Shown piece after piece: positions 43,997 to 52,931 of a stretch of 64,000 nt of DNA (position 1 is its first letter; the number at the start of each line of letters is the position of its first letter). Below the pieces are notes generated by a model. The model saw nothing but the letters and a program-made list of their open reading frames with translations, ran no database searches and was not told the DNA's origin. The DNA comes from JANLTX01 sp049840835 (GTDB lineage Bacteria; Armatimonadota; Armatimonadia; Armatimonadales; Armatimonadaceae): the NCBI GenBank assembly GCA_049840835.1, contig JASGJG010000020.1, positions 1-64,000 on the forward strand. The letters run 5' to 3'. A program made the translations under genes and the position numbers.

Positions 43997-46275
43997 ATGC
44001 CGACCCCAACGAATGCTCCCGAGTATCCTGAAGCCACAGAAAAAGTCGCCCGTGAGATGGGTGTGAACGCGTCTGAATGGGCGCAGATTCAGCAGGTATT
44101 GGGCCGCGTGCCTACCTACACCGAACTGGGTATGTACGCCGTAATGTGGTCCGAGCACTGCGGATATAAGTACAGCCGCCCGGTGCTGAAGGCGTTTTCT
44201 GAATATAAGAAAGCGCAGGAATCCGGCGCACTGGAGAATGCGGGCGGTGTGCCGCTGGGCGATACTGGTTGGAGTGTGGTCTTCAAGATGGAGTCCCACA
44301 ACCACCCCAGCGCCGTGGAACCGTTTCAGGGGGCAGCCACTGGCGTGGGCGGCATCCTGCGAGATATCTTCACTATGGGTGCCCGCCCGATCGCCTGCCT
44401 GGACTCCCTGCGCTTCGGCCCCATTACCGGCGATGGCAAAGATGTAGGCCGCACTCGCTATTTATTTGACGGCGTCGTCAGCGGTATTGCGCATTACGGT
44501 AACTGCGTGGGAGTCCCCACCGTGGGGGGAGAGATCTACTTCCATCCCTGCTACAACGGTAACCCGCTGGTGAATGCTATGGCAATCGGCGTGGTCAAGA
44601 GCGACTCTATCGCCTCCGCACAGGCTAAGGGAATCGGCAACCCGGTGCTGTATGTAGGCTCCTCGACCGGGCGCGATGGAATCCATGGAGCCACGTTTGC
44701 CAGTGTGGAGCTAACCGACGAGAGCGAAGAAAGCGCTCCAATGTACAGGTGGGTGATCCATTTTTAGAGAAGCTGCTCATTGAAGCTACCTTAGAGGCGC
44801 TACAGACCGGCTTTATTGTGGGCATTCAGGATATGGGCGCGGCGGGGTTGACCTGCGGCACCTGCGAAATGTCTGCCAAGGGAGCTCTGGGCATGGAGAT
44901 AGATGTTCAGAAGGTGCCCCACCGCGAGACCGGTATGAGCGCCTATGAGGTCATGCTCTCCGAAAGTCAGGAGCGCATGTTGGCGGTGGTGCAGAAGGGC
45001 AAAGAGGCCGAAGTCGCCGCAGTCTTCGAGAAGTGGGGTCTGAACGCTGCCTATATCGGCGTGACCACAGAAGATGGGCGCGTGAAAGTCTGGGACGGGG
45101 ACCGGTTAGAGGCCGATGTGCCCGCCAAATCCCTGGCGGATGACTGCCCGGTGTATTCGTTAGACGCTGCCGAACCTGCCTATATCCAGACCGTGCAGAG
45201 TGCGGATGTGACCAGCTACCCGGAGCCGGAGGACTACAGCCATGCCCTCCTGATGCTGCTGTCGCACCCCAGTATAGCGAGCAAGCGCTGGGTGTGGGAG
45301 CAGTACGACCACATGGTGCAGACCCAGACCGAGACCCTGCCGGGCCGGGGAGATGCCGCTGTGCTGGCGGTTCGTGAGGCGGGCGGGCGGCGCATTGCCG
45401 CTACCACGGACTGCAACCCGCGCTTTGTGTACCTGGATCCGTATATGGGTGCCCAACTTGCCATTGCCGAAGCCGCGCGCAACCTCTCCTGTGTCGGCGC
45501 GGTGCCTGCAGCCACTACAGACTGTTTGAACTTCCCGTCGCCGGAGAAACCGGAAGGGTTCTGGCAGTTCACGCAAGCGGTGAATGGTATGGCGGCGGCC
45601 TGTGATTTCTTCAAGACTCCGGTGGTCAGCGGCAACGTGAGTTTCTACAACGAGACCCCGGAAGGCGCTATCTACCCCACCCCCACCGTCGGCATGGTCG
45701 GTGTCTTCCCGGAAGGCGTGGAGCCAGTCGGGCTGGCGTTCCAGAACAGCCTGGACCTCATTTATGTGCTCCGGCCACAGGGCTGGGAGTCCGAGCATGG
45801 ACTGGGTGGCAGCGAGTACCTGCATGTGATCCATGGGCGTGATGAGGGTGCGGTGCCAACCCTGGACCTTGCCAAAGAGGCCGCCGTGCAGCGCGTCGTG
45901 CGTGAGGCGATTGCCAAGAAGCTCATCAATAGCGCCCATGACTGTTCGGAGGGTGGCCTGCTGGTATCCCTGGCCGAGTCCTGCCTGGCGGGCAACATCG
46001 GCGCGGAGATTCGCTTCTCAGTCACCGATTTCGCCGATCAGGCCTGGAGCTCCATCTGCTTCGGCGAGGCAGCGTCCCGTATCGTGGTGACAGTCAAAGA
46101 AGGCACCCCGGAGCATGAGGCGCTTCTGGACCTGGCGGAGCGCGAAGGCGTAGAGGCAGTCTTCATCGGGCAGGTGAAAGACAATGGCCGCTTCGACGCC
46201 GCCGGACTGCTGGACCTCCCACTGGACACCCTGAAGGATGCCTATCGAAGGGGCTATTCCCCGCGCCATGAGTAA
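43997..46275 (+). CDS. purL: phosphoribosylformylglycinamidine synthase subunit PurL, one frameshift
   Basis: Amidates FGAR to FGAM with glutamine-derived ammonia in purine synthesis. The N part has MWSEHCGYKYSRPVLKAF, MESHNHPSAVEPFQGAATG and GVVSGIAHYGNCVGVPT. The C part has MSAKGALGMEIDVQKVPHRE, GRGDAAVLAVREAGGRRIA, NCSEGGLLVSLAESCL (here CSEGGLL) and IFIGQVKDNG-like. The frames break at about 44745, where a run of A appears one base short: the expected residues are SAPNVQVGDPFLEKLL. Joining gives about 759 residues, the normal length of the small-form PurL. As purL is highly conserved, this looks like a homopolymer consensus error. Confidence 0.95.
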
Positions 46276-46278
46276 GAA

Positions 46279-46488
46279 ATGAGCCTGACATCTACATCTG
46301 AAAAAGAGCCATCCACGAACCTATCGGATGTGGATTTAATGCCGGAGCAAGACGAAAACGGTATCGAGCTGGGTTATCTACGTGAGAACCTTCGTCTGAC
46401 TCCGGCACAGCGCCTGACCCGTGCTGAGCACATAACCAATGAAATCCTGCAGCTCCGGCGGCAAATGAGAGCTAAGCCCCATGGCTGA
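46279..46488 (+). CDS. small helical protein, antitoxin-like
   Basis: 69 residues. The C-terminal LTPAQRLTRAEHITNEILQL resembles the small partner often encoded before a nucleotidyltransferase of the DUF6036 type. Its end overlaps the next gene by eight bases, so translation is probably coupled. Four bases separate it from purL. Confidence 0.6.
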   Translation: MSLTSTSEKEPSTNLSDVDLMPEQDENGIELGYLRENLRLTPAQRLTRAEHITNEILQLRRQMRAKPHG

Positions 46489-46990
46489 TGAAGCGGATTT
46501 CATGGTTCAGTATCGCAAAATTCTGACACTGCTTTCTGAAGCTGAAATCCGCTTTGTCTTAATTGGTGGGCTTGCCATGATACTCCAAGGAAGCAACACC
46601 TTTACGAGTGATATTGACATTACTTTTGCTATGGACTCGGAGAATCTGGAACGGCTGACAGAGTGCATCAACCAGCTTCACCCCAGGCCAATAGGCGTTT
46701 TTGACAACCCCAGTTTCGCTGTTTCGGCAGACATTATTCACCGCTGGCGTTTTGTCTTACTTAAAACAGACTTAGGCGGTATTGATTTACTCAAATCTCC
46801 CCAGGGCATTGATTCCTTTGAAGGACTTTATGAGCGAGCCTCGATTTTAGATATGGGCGGCTTCGAGGTTCATGTTGCTTCTGTAGATGACCTTATTGCC
46901 ATGAAAAAGACCGCAAACCGCCCCAAAGACCAAGGGCATTTATTAGAGCTTCTGGCGCTAAAGAAACTCTCCGAGGAAAGTGGTTCATGA
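46481..46990 (+). CDS. nucleotidyltransferase-like protein (toxin-type)
   Basis: 169 residues of the polymerase-beta nucleotidyltransferase superfamily. FVLIGGLAMILQGSNTFTSD followed by IDITFAM gives the GG...S/T-x-D-x-D motif; SVDDLIAMKKTANRPKDQGH is the conserved C-terminal block. This two-gene arrangement with the preceding small gene resembles nucleotidyltransferase toxin-antitoxin modules, but some members are not toxins. Overlaps the GNAT gene by four bases. Confidence 0.7.
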   Translation: MADEADFMVQYRKILTLLSEAEIRFVLIGGLAMILQGSNTFTSDIDITFAMDSENLERLTECINQLHPRPIGVFDNPSFAVSADIIHRWRFVLLKTDLGGIDLLKSPQGIDSFEGLYERASILDMGGFEVHVASVDDLIAMKKTANRPKDQGHLLELLALKKLSEESGS

Positions 46991-47487
46991 CCTTCCGTCC
47001 AACGATTACTTCAGATGCTCTAAAGTTGCGGGAAATTCGGCTGGAGGCGTTGCGGGCGGTGCCTGAGGCGTTCGGGTCGGACTATGAGACCGAATCCCAG
47101 CGCCCGGAGAGCTTCTGGGAGGAGCGGGCTGCTGGCAGGGATACCGGGGGGAATTTCATTGCCGAGGATGCTAATGGGCATTTTGTGGGTCTGATCGGAC
47201 TTTTTACGGACGGGCGCAAGAAAACCGGGCATGTGGGTAGTATCGTGTCGGTCTATGTGCGACCCGAAGCACGAGGGCAGGGAGTGGGTGATGGCCTGAT
47301 GCAATCCTGTCTTGCCTCGGCACGAGAACAGAAACTGGCTCGTGTTCGGCTTGCGGTTATTACTACCAATGCACCCGCTATCGGGCTGTATATACGGCAT
47401 GGCTTCAAAGTCTATGGAATTGAATCCGATGTGCTTCGAATCGGTGACCAGCGCTACGATGAGCTTCTGATGGACCTGACTCTATGA
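46987..47487 (+). CDS. GNAT-family acetyltransferase
   Basis: 166 residues. Acetyl-CoA binding motif VYVRPEARGQGVGDGLM near residues 90-106 and the helix-turn pattern NAPAIGLYIRHGFKVYGIE. Overlaps its neighbours by four bases on both sides, within the purL operon. Substrate unknown. Confidence 0.85.
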   Translation: MTFRPTITSDALKLREIRLEALRAVPEAFGSDYETESQRPESFWEERAAGRDTGGNFIAEDANGHFVGLIGLFTDGRKKTGHVGSIVSVYVRPEARGQGVGDGLMQSCLASAREQKLARVRLAVITTNAPAIGLYIRHGFKVYGIESDVLRIGDQRYDELLMDLTL

Positions 47488-48122
47488 AAATAATCGCGCA
47501 CCGAGGCGCATCGGCAGACGCGCCGGAGAATACCGTCAAAGCGTTCGATCTAGCGATTCAGCGTGGCGCGGATCTGATAGAGACCGACCTGCGCCTGACC
47601 AGTGATGGTGTCGTCGCCTGCCTGCACGATGCCACTTTGAAGCGAACGTTCAGCGATGAGCGTGCCCTGGCAGAAGTTAGCGCCGCCGAGGCACAGGGGC
47701 TGGGTATTCCCCTGCTTGCCGACTTGCTGGCTCTGGCAAATGGGCGCATTGGATTGCTTCTGGAATTGAAGGAAGACGCGGCGGCAGCGCCCACAGCAGC
47801 GTTACTGAAAGGCACGGATACCGACCAGGTTCTGGTGCAATCGTTTTCAGTGGCCTGCGTGCGCTCACTGGCCGAGCTACTGCCTACCCATACGCGCTAT
47901 CAGCTAACGTCTAAGGCAGAAGATTTGACTCCAGAGGTCTTAGCGGTTACGGCAGAGTATGCCCATGGAGTAGCGGCGCACTACTCTATTGTCACCGAAG
48001 AAAACGTAAAAGCTATGCAAGCACAGGGGCTTACAGTGGTTACCTGGACGGTGAACGAACCAGCCGAGAAAGCCCGGCTTCAGGCTCTGGGTATAGATGC
48101 TCTGATTACCGATACCCCTTAG
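47484..48122 (+). CDS. glycerophosphodiester phosphodiesterase
   Basis: 212 residues of the UgpQ-like GDPD family. HRGASADAPENTVKAFDLA, the metal motif ETDLRLTSDGVVACLHDATL and a C-terminal VTWTVNEPAEKARLQALGID. No signal peptide, so cytosolic. Hydrolyses glycerophosphodiesters to glycerol-3-phosphate and an alcohol. Last gene of the purL operon. Confidence 0.88.
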   Translation: MKIIAHRGASADAPENTVKAFDLAIQRGADLIETDLRLTSDGVVACLHDATLKRTFSDERALAEVSAAEAQGLGIPLLADLLALANGRIGLLLELKEDAAAAPTAALLKGTDTDQVLVQSFSVACVRSLAELLPTHTRYQLTSKAEDLTPEVLAVTAEYAHGVAAHYSIVTEENVKAMQAQGLTVVTWTVNEPAEKARLQALGIDALITDTP

Positions 48123-48125
48123 CGC

Positions 48126-48395
48126 TTACTGGCGCTCGGGTTCCAGAGCAAACCATTCCAGTCGGCCACACTCCACGCAGGCAAGTACGCTCACCCGCTC
48201 GTTGAACCAATCCATTTGCGGCAGCACTGTTCTATCTAGCTGAACATCACTGGCTTTCAGGAAGTCCTCGTTGCCACAGTGCGGACAGCGCACGATCTGA
48301 CCTACTACCGAATAGCGGTGTGGCTTACGCCCTTCATTCATGGACTCACCCGCCGCCTCGACACCACGCTTTACCGCATTCCAGAACTTACCCAT
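48126..48395 (-). CDS. zinc-ribbon protein
   Basis: About 89 residues with two CxxC pairs: CPHCGNED and ACVECGRLEW. ATG at 48395 (MGKFWNAVKRG) is preferred over the upstream 48479, which overlaps the neighbouring gene by 50 bases. Ends four bases after the convergent GDPD gene. Follows the two paralogous genes on the same strand, likely in one transcript. Confidence 0.7.
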   Translation of the reverse strand: MGKFWNAVKRGVEAAGESMNEGRKPHRYSVVGQIVRCPHCGNEDFLKASDVQLDRTVLPQMDWFNERVSVLACVECGRLEWFALEPERQ

Positions 48396-48429
48396 GCCCT
48401 GTGTGGCACGCAGCAAACCAGGAAAGTTG

Positions 48430-49425
48430 CTACTCGCCCAATATCTCTTCCAGAGTAATGGGCCGACTTTCAGCTCCACTCACTCCCAGATAGGCCACGG
48501 TGACATCGGGGAACTCCGCCAGAACTTTCTGAAGCACGATGCCAAACTGCCGTGGGTCATTACGTACCTGAGCGCTTACGGATATCGACGTACATCCCAG
48601 ATCTCTGGTAAGAACTCGACCGGTTTGCTGTGCCCCACCATACCCGCTTTCGTAAAGCAAAATAATGAAACGCTCAATACAGGCTTCTGTGCTCCATTGA
48701 TTTAATGAGGTGACATCAAAACGTATATCGTAGTTGAAGTACTTATTAAAGGCAAATGGCCCAGATTCGGGTTCACAAGCGTCTACCTGGCAGATACGGC
48801 AAACCTCCTGCCACTGCTGCCAGGGAAAGTCAGCATCCTCTTCAGTTCGCAAGGAGTAAAGGGGGAACCAGTGGCGCTCACTATCTTCTGGCGCTTGATA
48901 CATATACCAGTCCCCTCTCTCGTTTTGCCGCCACTGATAGTTCCCCTCACGGGTATCGAATGTATCAATCCAGCGCTGGATTTCATCGTCGGTAAAGAGG
49001 TTCAGTGACTCCCAGGCTTTCTTGAGCGCGGGATGTGCGACAGCTGCATCTCCATCATTGCAAATAGGCGCGAAAGGAGCCAGCAGTAGAACCGCAATAT
49101 TGGCATCCTCTGTCCCAACATGCTGGGAAATCGCTATGAGTTCTTTCCAGCGCAGGCAGTGCGGATGCCAGTGGGATTCATCGTCCCACCCCAGTTTGAA
49201 TTCCTCCTGCTCTGCTGCATCCCGCAGAAAGAATTCCTCGATGATGCCTCCGGTAAGCTTCAGGGTGTATCGCTCATTAATCGGAAACTGGAAATCCTGG
49301 TCCTCCTCTAGCTCATAATCCTCGTTTTCTTCCTCCTCATCCTCTTCGGAGAAGATCATGGCCTGCTCGGCGCGCCCCTGAAAGCGATCAATCCAGAAGT
49401 CTCGGGTCTGTGTTTTCGGATTCAT
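48430..49425 (-). CDS. unknown protein, paralog 1 of a tandem pair
   Basis: 331 residues, soluble, acidic N-terminal region (about residues 25-45 with many E and D). Shares with its upstream neighbour DFWIDRFQGRAE-like and HPHCLRWKELI at about 87-97, FAPIC and WESLNLFTDDEIQRWI, plus a cysteine pair VCRICQVDAC, and the ending ITLEEILG. I recognise no family. Its start overlaps the stop of paralog 2 by four bases. Confidence 0.7.
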   Translation of the reverse strand: MNPKTQTRDFWIDRFQGRAEQAMIFSEEDEEEENEDYELEEDQDFQFPINERYTLKLTGGIIEEFFLRDAAEQEEFKLGWDDESHWHPHCLRWKELIAISQHVGTEDANIAVLLLAPFAPICNDGDAAVAHPALKKAWESLNLFTDDEIQRWIDTFDTREGNYQWRQNERGDWYMYQAPEDSERHWFPLYSLRTEEDADFPWQQWQEVCRICQVDACEPESGPFAFNKYFNYDIRFDVTSLNQWSTEACIERFIILLYESGYGGAQQTGRVLTRDLGCTSISVSAQVRNDPRQFGIVLQKVLAEFPDVTVAYLGVSGAESRPITLEEILGE

Positions 49426-50441
49426 CCGAGAAGCAGCTCCTCTAGAGTTATTTCTTTATGCTCTGGTCGCTGAGCCCATATCTGCTCGATGACCACGTCG
49501 GGATACGCCGCTAATACTTCTTGAAAAAGCTCCGTAAACCGTTTCTTATCATCACGAATATTAAACTCAGACCATAGTAAGCGCTGCCTTCCATGCTCAT
49601 CATAGCCTGCACCGGAAGTACTTACAGTCCCTATTTTGGATTCAAGATTTTTCTTTGCCATCGTCTTTATAAACTCTGACGTTCTATCTAGAGTATTCTT
49701 ATTCACAGCAAAAGTAATGCTGTACTTATATTGTTCTGCAAAAATGAATTCACCAGGATTAAATGTGTAGTCTTCTATACGACACTGCCGACAGAGAGTT
49801 TTCCATTGTTCCCAGGGAAAATCCGGATTTTCTACATGCCTCAAACTATAGAGCATAAAACCTGATTTCTTCCAATCGTTATCTTCCTGATCTACAGACC
49901 AGTTTCCCTGATCGTCTTGAGACCATGTAAACACTGCAAAACGAAGATCAGCAGTTTCAATCAGTCGTTGAATTTCATCCTCGGAGAAGAGACCTAAGGA
50001 TTCCCAGGATTCTTTTAAGGCAGGATAAGCGATTTTCGCATCTTCATTGCTGCAGATAGGAGCAAATCGGAATAGGAGTAGCAAAATCCAGCCCGGATAG
50101 GGAATATCTGGATTTTGCTGGGAGATGTAGTCACAGAGAGGTATGAGTTCTTTCCAGCGCAGGCAGTGAGGATGCCAGCGTGCTTCGTCGTCCCACCCAA
50201 GCTGTATCTCTTCATCAAAGTCATAGAGAGACAGATTTGTATAGTACAGGATTGTTTCCAGGCGCAAGGAGAAGCGTCCGTTGATCTTGAAATCAAACTT
50301 ATACTCTTCCTTTTCGTCGTCCTCATCTTCCTCATCGCTATCCTCAAGAAAGTCGTCCTCCGGCAGCGGAATCAGGGAGGTTTCTGCGCGCCACTGGAGA
50401 TAGCGGATCCAGAAGTTCCTGTCGCTCAGTTCAGGAATCAT
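49422..50441 (-). CDS. unknown protein, paralog 2 of a tandem pair
   Basis: 339 residues. A longer acidic stretch (residues 25-48, mostly D and E). Shared blocks: NFWIRYLQWRAE, WHPHCLRWKELIPL, RFAPICSNEDAKIAYPALKE, WESLGLFSEDEIQRLIE, TLCRQCRIED and EITLEELLLG. Roughly a third of residues match by eye, so the two arose by duplication. Its start overlaps the stop of the oxidoreductase by four bases. AT-richer than its neighbours in the middle. Function unknown. Confidence 0.7.
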   Translation of the reverse strand: MIPELSDRNFWIRYLQWRAETSLIPLPEDDFLEDSDEEDEDDEKEEYKFDFKINGRFSLRLETILYYTNLSLYDFDEEIQLGWDDEARWHPHCLRWKELIPLCDYISQQNPDIPYPGWILLLLFRFAPICSNEDAKIAYPALKESWESLGLFSEDEIQRLIETADLRFAVFTWSQDDQGNWSVDQEDNDWKKSGFMLYSLRHVENPDFPWEQWKTLCRQCRIEDYTFNPGEFIFAEQYKYSITFAVNKNTLDRTSEFIKTMAKKNLESKIGTVSTSGAGYDEHGRQRLLWSEFNIRDDKKRFTELFQEVLAAYPDVVIEQIWAQRPEHKEITLEELLLG

Positions 50442-51535
50442 CCGAGCAGTTTAACCGTTCGCTTTTCTTTTGCCGAGAGTGCGGCGGAGTCTACGATTTG
50501 CTGCCCGATGCGGCAAAGCGCGGGGTCCAGCGGACCGTGCAGGGCGCAGTCGGTTTCTAAGTGGTGGATGAGGTGGTCTATGGGGTTGGTGTAGCCCGGC
50601 TTCAGGTCGTCTACCGGGATTTCGAAGGCTTCTTCTCGATCGCGAGTTTGCAGGTGGATGATGGGCTCGTAGTCGTAGCTGGAGATGGTGCCCTTGGTAC
50701 CTACCACCACGAAGCCACACTTGGGCTGGGGCTGAAGGGTCCAGGGGTCGGTGAACGTTCCCCAGCGTGTTTCGAACTTGCTGAGACCGATGGGTGATTC
50801 GTAGCGGCAAACGGTGATGGAGTGCTCATCTACCTCCAGTCCGGTGCGCTCATCGGTAACGCAGGTGACTTCTACGGGTTTGCGCCCGTTCAAGAACCAG
50901 GTGCCCAGGGTTACGCCATAGCCTAAGTAGTCCTGCAGGCTGCCTCCTGCGCTGGCTTGCTGATACCACCAGGACTGGGATTTCTGCCTATCGGCCTCTT
51001 CTTCCGTAATCTCTATCTTGTCGGCGATATGGCGCAAGGGGCCACGGTTGCCATCGTAGTAGTGCACTTCGATGACATCGCCGATTATGCCTTCGATAAT
51101 CAGCCGCCGGGTGGTGATATGTGGTGGGTACCAAGCCAGCGGCCAGTTCACCACTAGAGTCTTGCCGGTGGCTTCCAGCGCATCTATCATCGCGTCGGCG
51201 TCGGCCAAACTTCCAGCGAAAGGTTTCTCTACCAAGATATGAGTGCCATATTGGGCAACATCCACAGTCCACTTGCCATGGTCGCCGGTCTTGGCGCACA
51301 GCAGTACCACATCTGGCTGGCTCTCGGTCAGGCAGCTGCGCCAGTCGGCAAAGACTCGCTCTGTGGGAATGTTCAGCCGCGCTGCCGTGTCAAGCATACG
51401 AGCAACGTCGTACTCGGGAGCATCAGCGATTCCGACGATTTCGGCGTTGGGATGCTCGGAAACTTGGCGGAGGAGATCTCCCATGTGCATATGGTCAAAG
51501 TTCACCCCGGCGAACTTCCATGTTCTCTGGCTCAT
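50438..51535 (-). CDS. Gfo/Idh/MocA-family oxidoreductase
   Basis: About 365 residues. N-terminal Rossmann fold with FAGVNFDHMHMGDLLRQVSE, IVGIADAPEY and the catalytic-region LVEKPFAGSLADADAMIDAL (EKP motif). C-terminal alpha/beta domain. ATG at 51535 (MSQRTWKFAGV) is preferred over the upstream 51598. The last bases overlap paralog 2. First gene of a four-gene operon. The sugar or polyol substrate is unknown. Confidence 0.85.
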   Translation of the reverse strand: MSQRTWKFAGVNFDHMHMGDLLRQVSEHPNAEIVGIADAPEYDVARMLDTAARLNIPTERVFADWRSCLTESQPDVVLLCAKTGDHGKWTVDVAQYGTHILVEKPFAGSLADADAMIDALEATGKTLVVNWPLAWYPPHITTRRLIIEGIIGDVIEVHYYDGNRGPLRHIADKIEITEEEADRQKSQSWWYQQASAGGSLQDYLGYGVTLGTWFLNGRKPVEVTCVTDERTGLEVDEHSITVCRYESPIGLSKFETRWGTFTDPWTLQPQPKCGFVVVGTKGTISSYDYEPIIHLQTRDREEAFEIPVDDLKPGYTNPIDHLIHHLETDCALHGPLDPALCRIGQQIVDSAALSAKEKRTVKLLG

Positions 51536-51569
51536 GGTATGGATTTTACCCGCCCCGATGGCCTTAATG

Positions 51570-51733
51570 GCCCTCCCCCGGCACTTCGTGCCACCCACTC
51601 CCCGGCTTCGCGGGGAGTGGGGGTTAATGGACTAGATGGGCTTACCGGACTGCCGGAAGGCGTAGCAGGGGAACTACCCTCTCCCCCAACGAAGTCGGGG
51701 AGGGGGTGGACGAGGAACGAGGCCGGGGGAGGG
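51570..51733. repeat. composite palindromic GC-rich repeat
   Basis: Perfect 13-bp outer arms GCCCTCCCCCGGC (51570-51582) and GCCGGGGGAGGGC (51721-51733). Inside are further hairpins: ACTCCCCGGCTTCGCGGGGAGT and CTCCCCGACTTCGTTGGGGGAG (opposite strand). It separates the oxidoreductase operon from the acyltransferase gene and overlaps the leader of the former. Confidence 0.75.
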
Positions 51734-51738
51734 CATCT

Positions 51739-52869
51739 TCAAATCCGCAGGAAGATCTGCCGCTTGTACATCCAGTAGAGAATCAACCAGAGCAGCGCCA
51801 GGGTCGCCGTGCCATGCACTAGTGGCTCATAGGGCTTGCCGAAAATCTCAAACAGCCCATGCCCGAAGTGCCGATAGAGCGCTTTTTCCACCAGCTCGGC
51901 CACCAGCCAGGAGAGACAATATGCCGCGGTAGAGTTCTGCCCTATCACTACCAGTGGGAAAACCTGCTTCTGTTTCCCCAGAACATCGACTACGCTATAG
52001 AACCCGGCCAGAAATAGCAGGCACCAGCCCCCACTGAAGAGTACCCAGGAAGGAGTCCAGATACGTTTGACTACCGGGCATAGGCCGGTCCAGCCTAGAA
52101 TAGAGCCGACGATTAGCAGGGCTACCCCACTGATGGTGAGGGTCAGGAGCTTCTTGCGGGTGAGACACTCGGCGCGCAGTACATGGCTAGCGAGCAGTCC
52201 TAGAATCATGGTGCCCAGGGTGGGGATAAAACTGAGAGTAGAGTAACCGCCGTCGTTCTTCACAAATGGTTCCTCGCGCGGGAAAAGGTTCAGGAACCAT
52301 TGGTCGAAGCGGGTGGCGAAGTTGTCTTCTTTGAACCAGTGCGCGGCAAAACTAGACGCCGGGCTGAGTACGAACGCCAGCCAGTATCCGACTAGAATCA
52401 CACCCAGCGCAATGGCCTGTACTTTCCAGGAACGCAAGCCCAGCAGAAACAGAAATCCGTAGCCCAGGCCAATCTGGGTCAGCGTGTCTTCAAAGGTGAA
52501 AAAGGTCTGCTCATAGTTCAGGGATCGTAGAAAGATACCCAGCAGAATGAGAATCAATGCCCGCCCGAAGGCATGCCGGACCATCTGACCTGTACTCTGC
52601 CCTTTTGCCTTTCGGCTGGCGATAGAGAATGGTACGGCTACTCCCACCAGAAACGAGAACGAGGGCTGGATCATGTCATGCAGGCAGCAACCTTCCCAGG
52701 CTACATGGGTCTGGTGGTAGGCCATGAATGCCAGGAAGGCGTTATTGGGGAGCGCTTTTGCCACGTGCTCCCACTTGAGCACCTCCGCCAGCATCAGCAG
52801 CATCACGAAGCCACGATAGGCATCTATCGAGAGAAGGCGGTTGGTAGGCATTTGCAGGGACTTCGACAA
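51739..52869 (-). CDS. HGSNAT-like membrane acyltransferase (DUF5009-type)
   Basis: About 376 residues with ten or so membrane spans. SIDAYRGFVMLLMLAEVL at the start matches heparan-alpha-glucosaminide N-acetyltransferase-like proteins, and GQNSTAAYCLSWLVAELVEK near the end. I place the start at a TTG at 52869 because it lies about 11 bases after a perfect AGGAGG (52881-52886). The ATG at 52851 is possible but has no such site; the longer frame to 53043 is wrong. Transfers an acyl group to a sugar at the membrane; the acceptor is unknown. Confidence 0.8.
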   Translation of the reverse strand: MSKSLQMPTNRLLSIDAYRGFVMLLMLAEVLKWEHVAKALPNNAFLAFMAYHQTHVAWEGCCLHDMIQPSFSFLVGVAVPFSIASRKAKGQSTGQMVRHAFGRALILILLGIFLRSLNYEQTFFTFEDTLTQIGLGYGFLFLLGLRSWKVQAIALGVILVGYWLAFVLSPASSFAAHWFKEDNFATRFDQWFLNLFPREEPFVKNDGGYSTLSFIPTLGTMILGLLASHVLRAECLTRKKLLTLTISGVALLIVGSILGWTGLCPVVKRIWTPSWVLFSGGWCLLFLAGFYSVVDVLGKQKQVFPLVVIGQNSTAAYCLSWLVAELVEKALYRHFGHGLFEIFGKPYEPLVHGTATLALLWLILYWMYKRQIFLRI

Positions 52870-52931
52870 TATATTTCTTACCTCCTGCAACCAAAGCAGC
52901 GCGGGGGGTGTCTTGCGGTATAACAACAACC

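Noticed and set aside
51570..51733. CRISPR array from the C-rich repeats
   Set aside because: The elements are palindromic, unequal and few, with no regular spacers.
52896..52931. Leaderless promoter for the ABC module 1 ATPase
   Set aside because: TATAAC is present just before the ATG but no matching -35 box is seen; noted only as a possibility in the gene entry.
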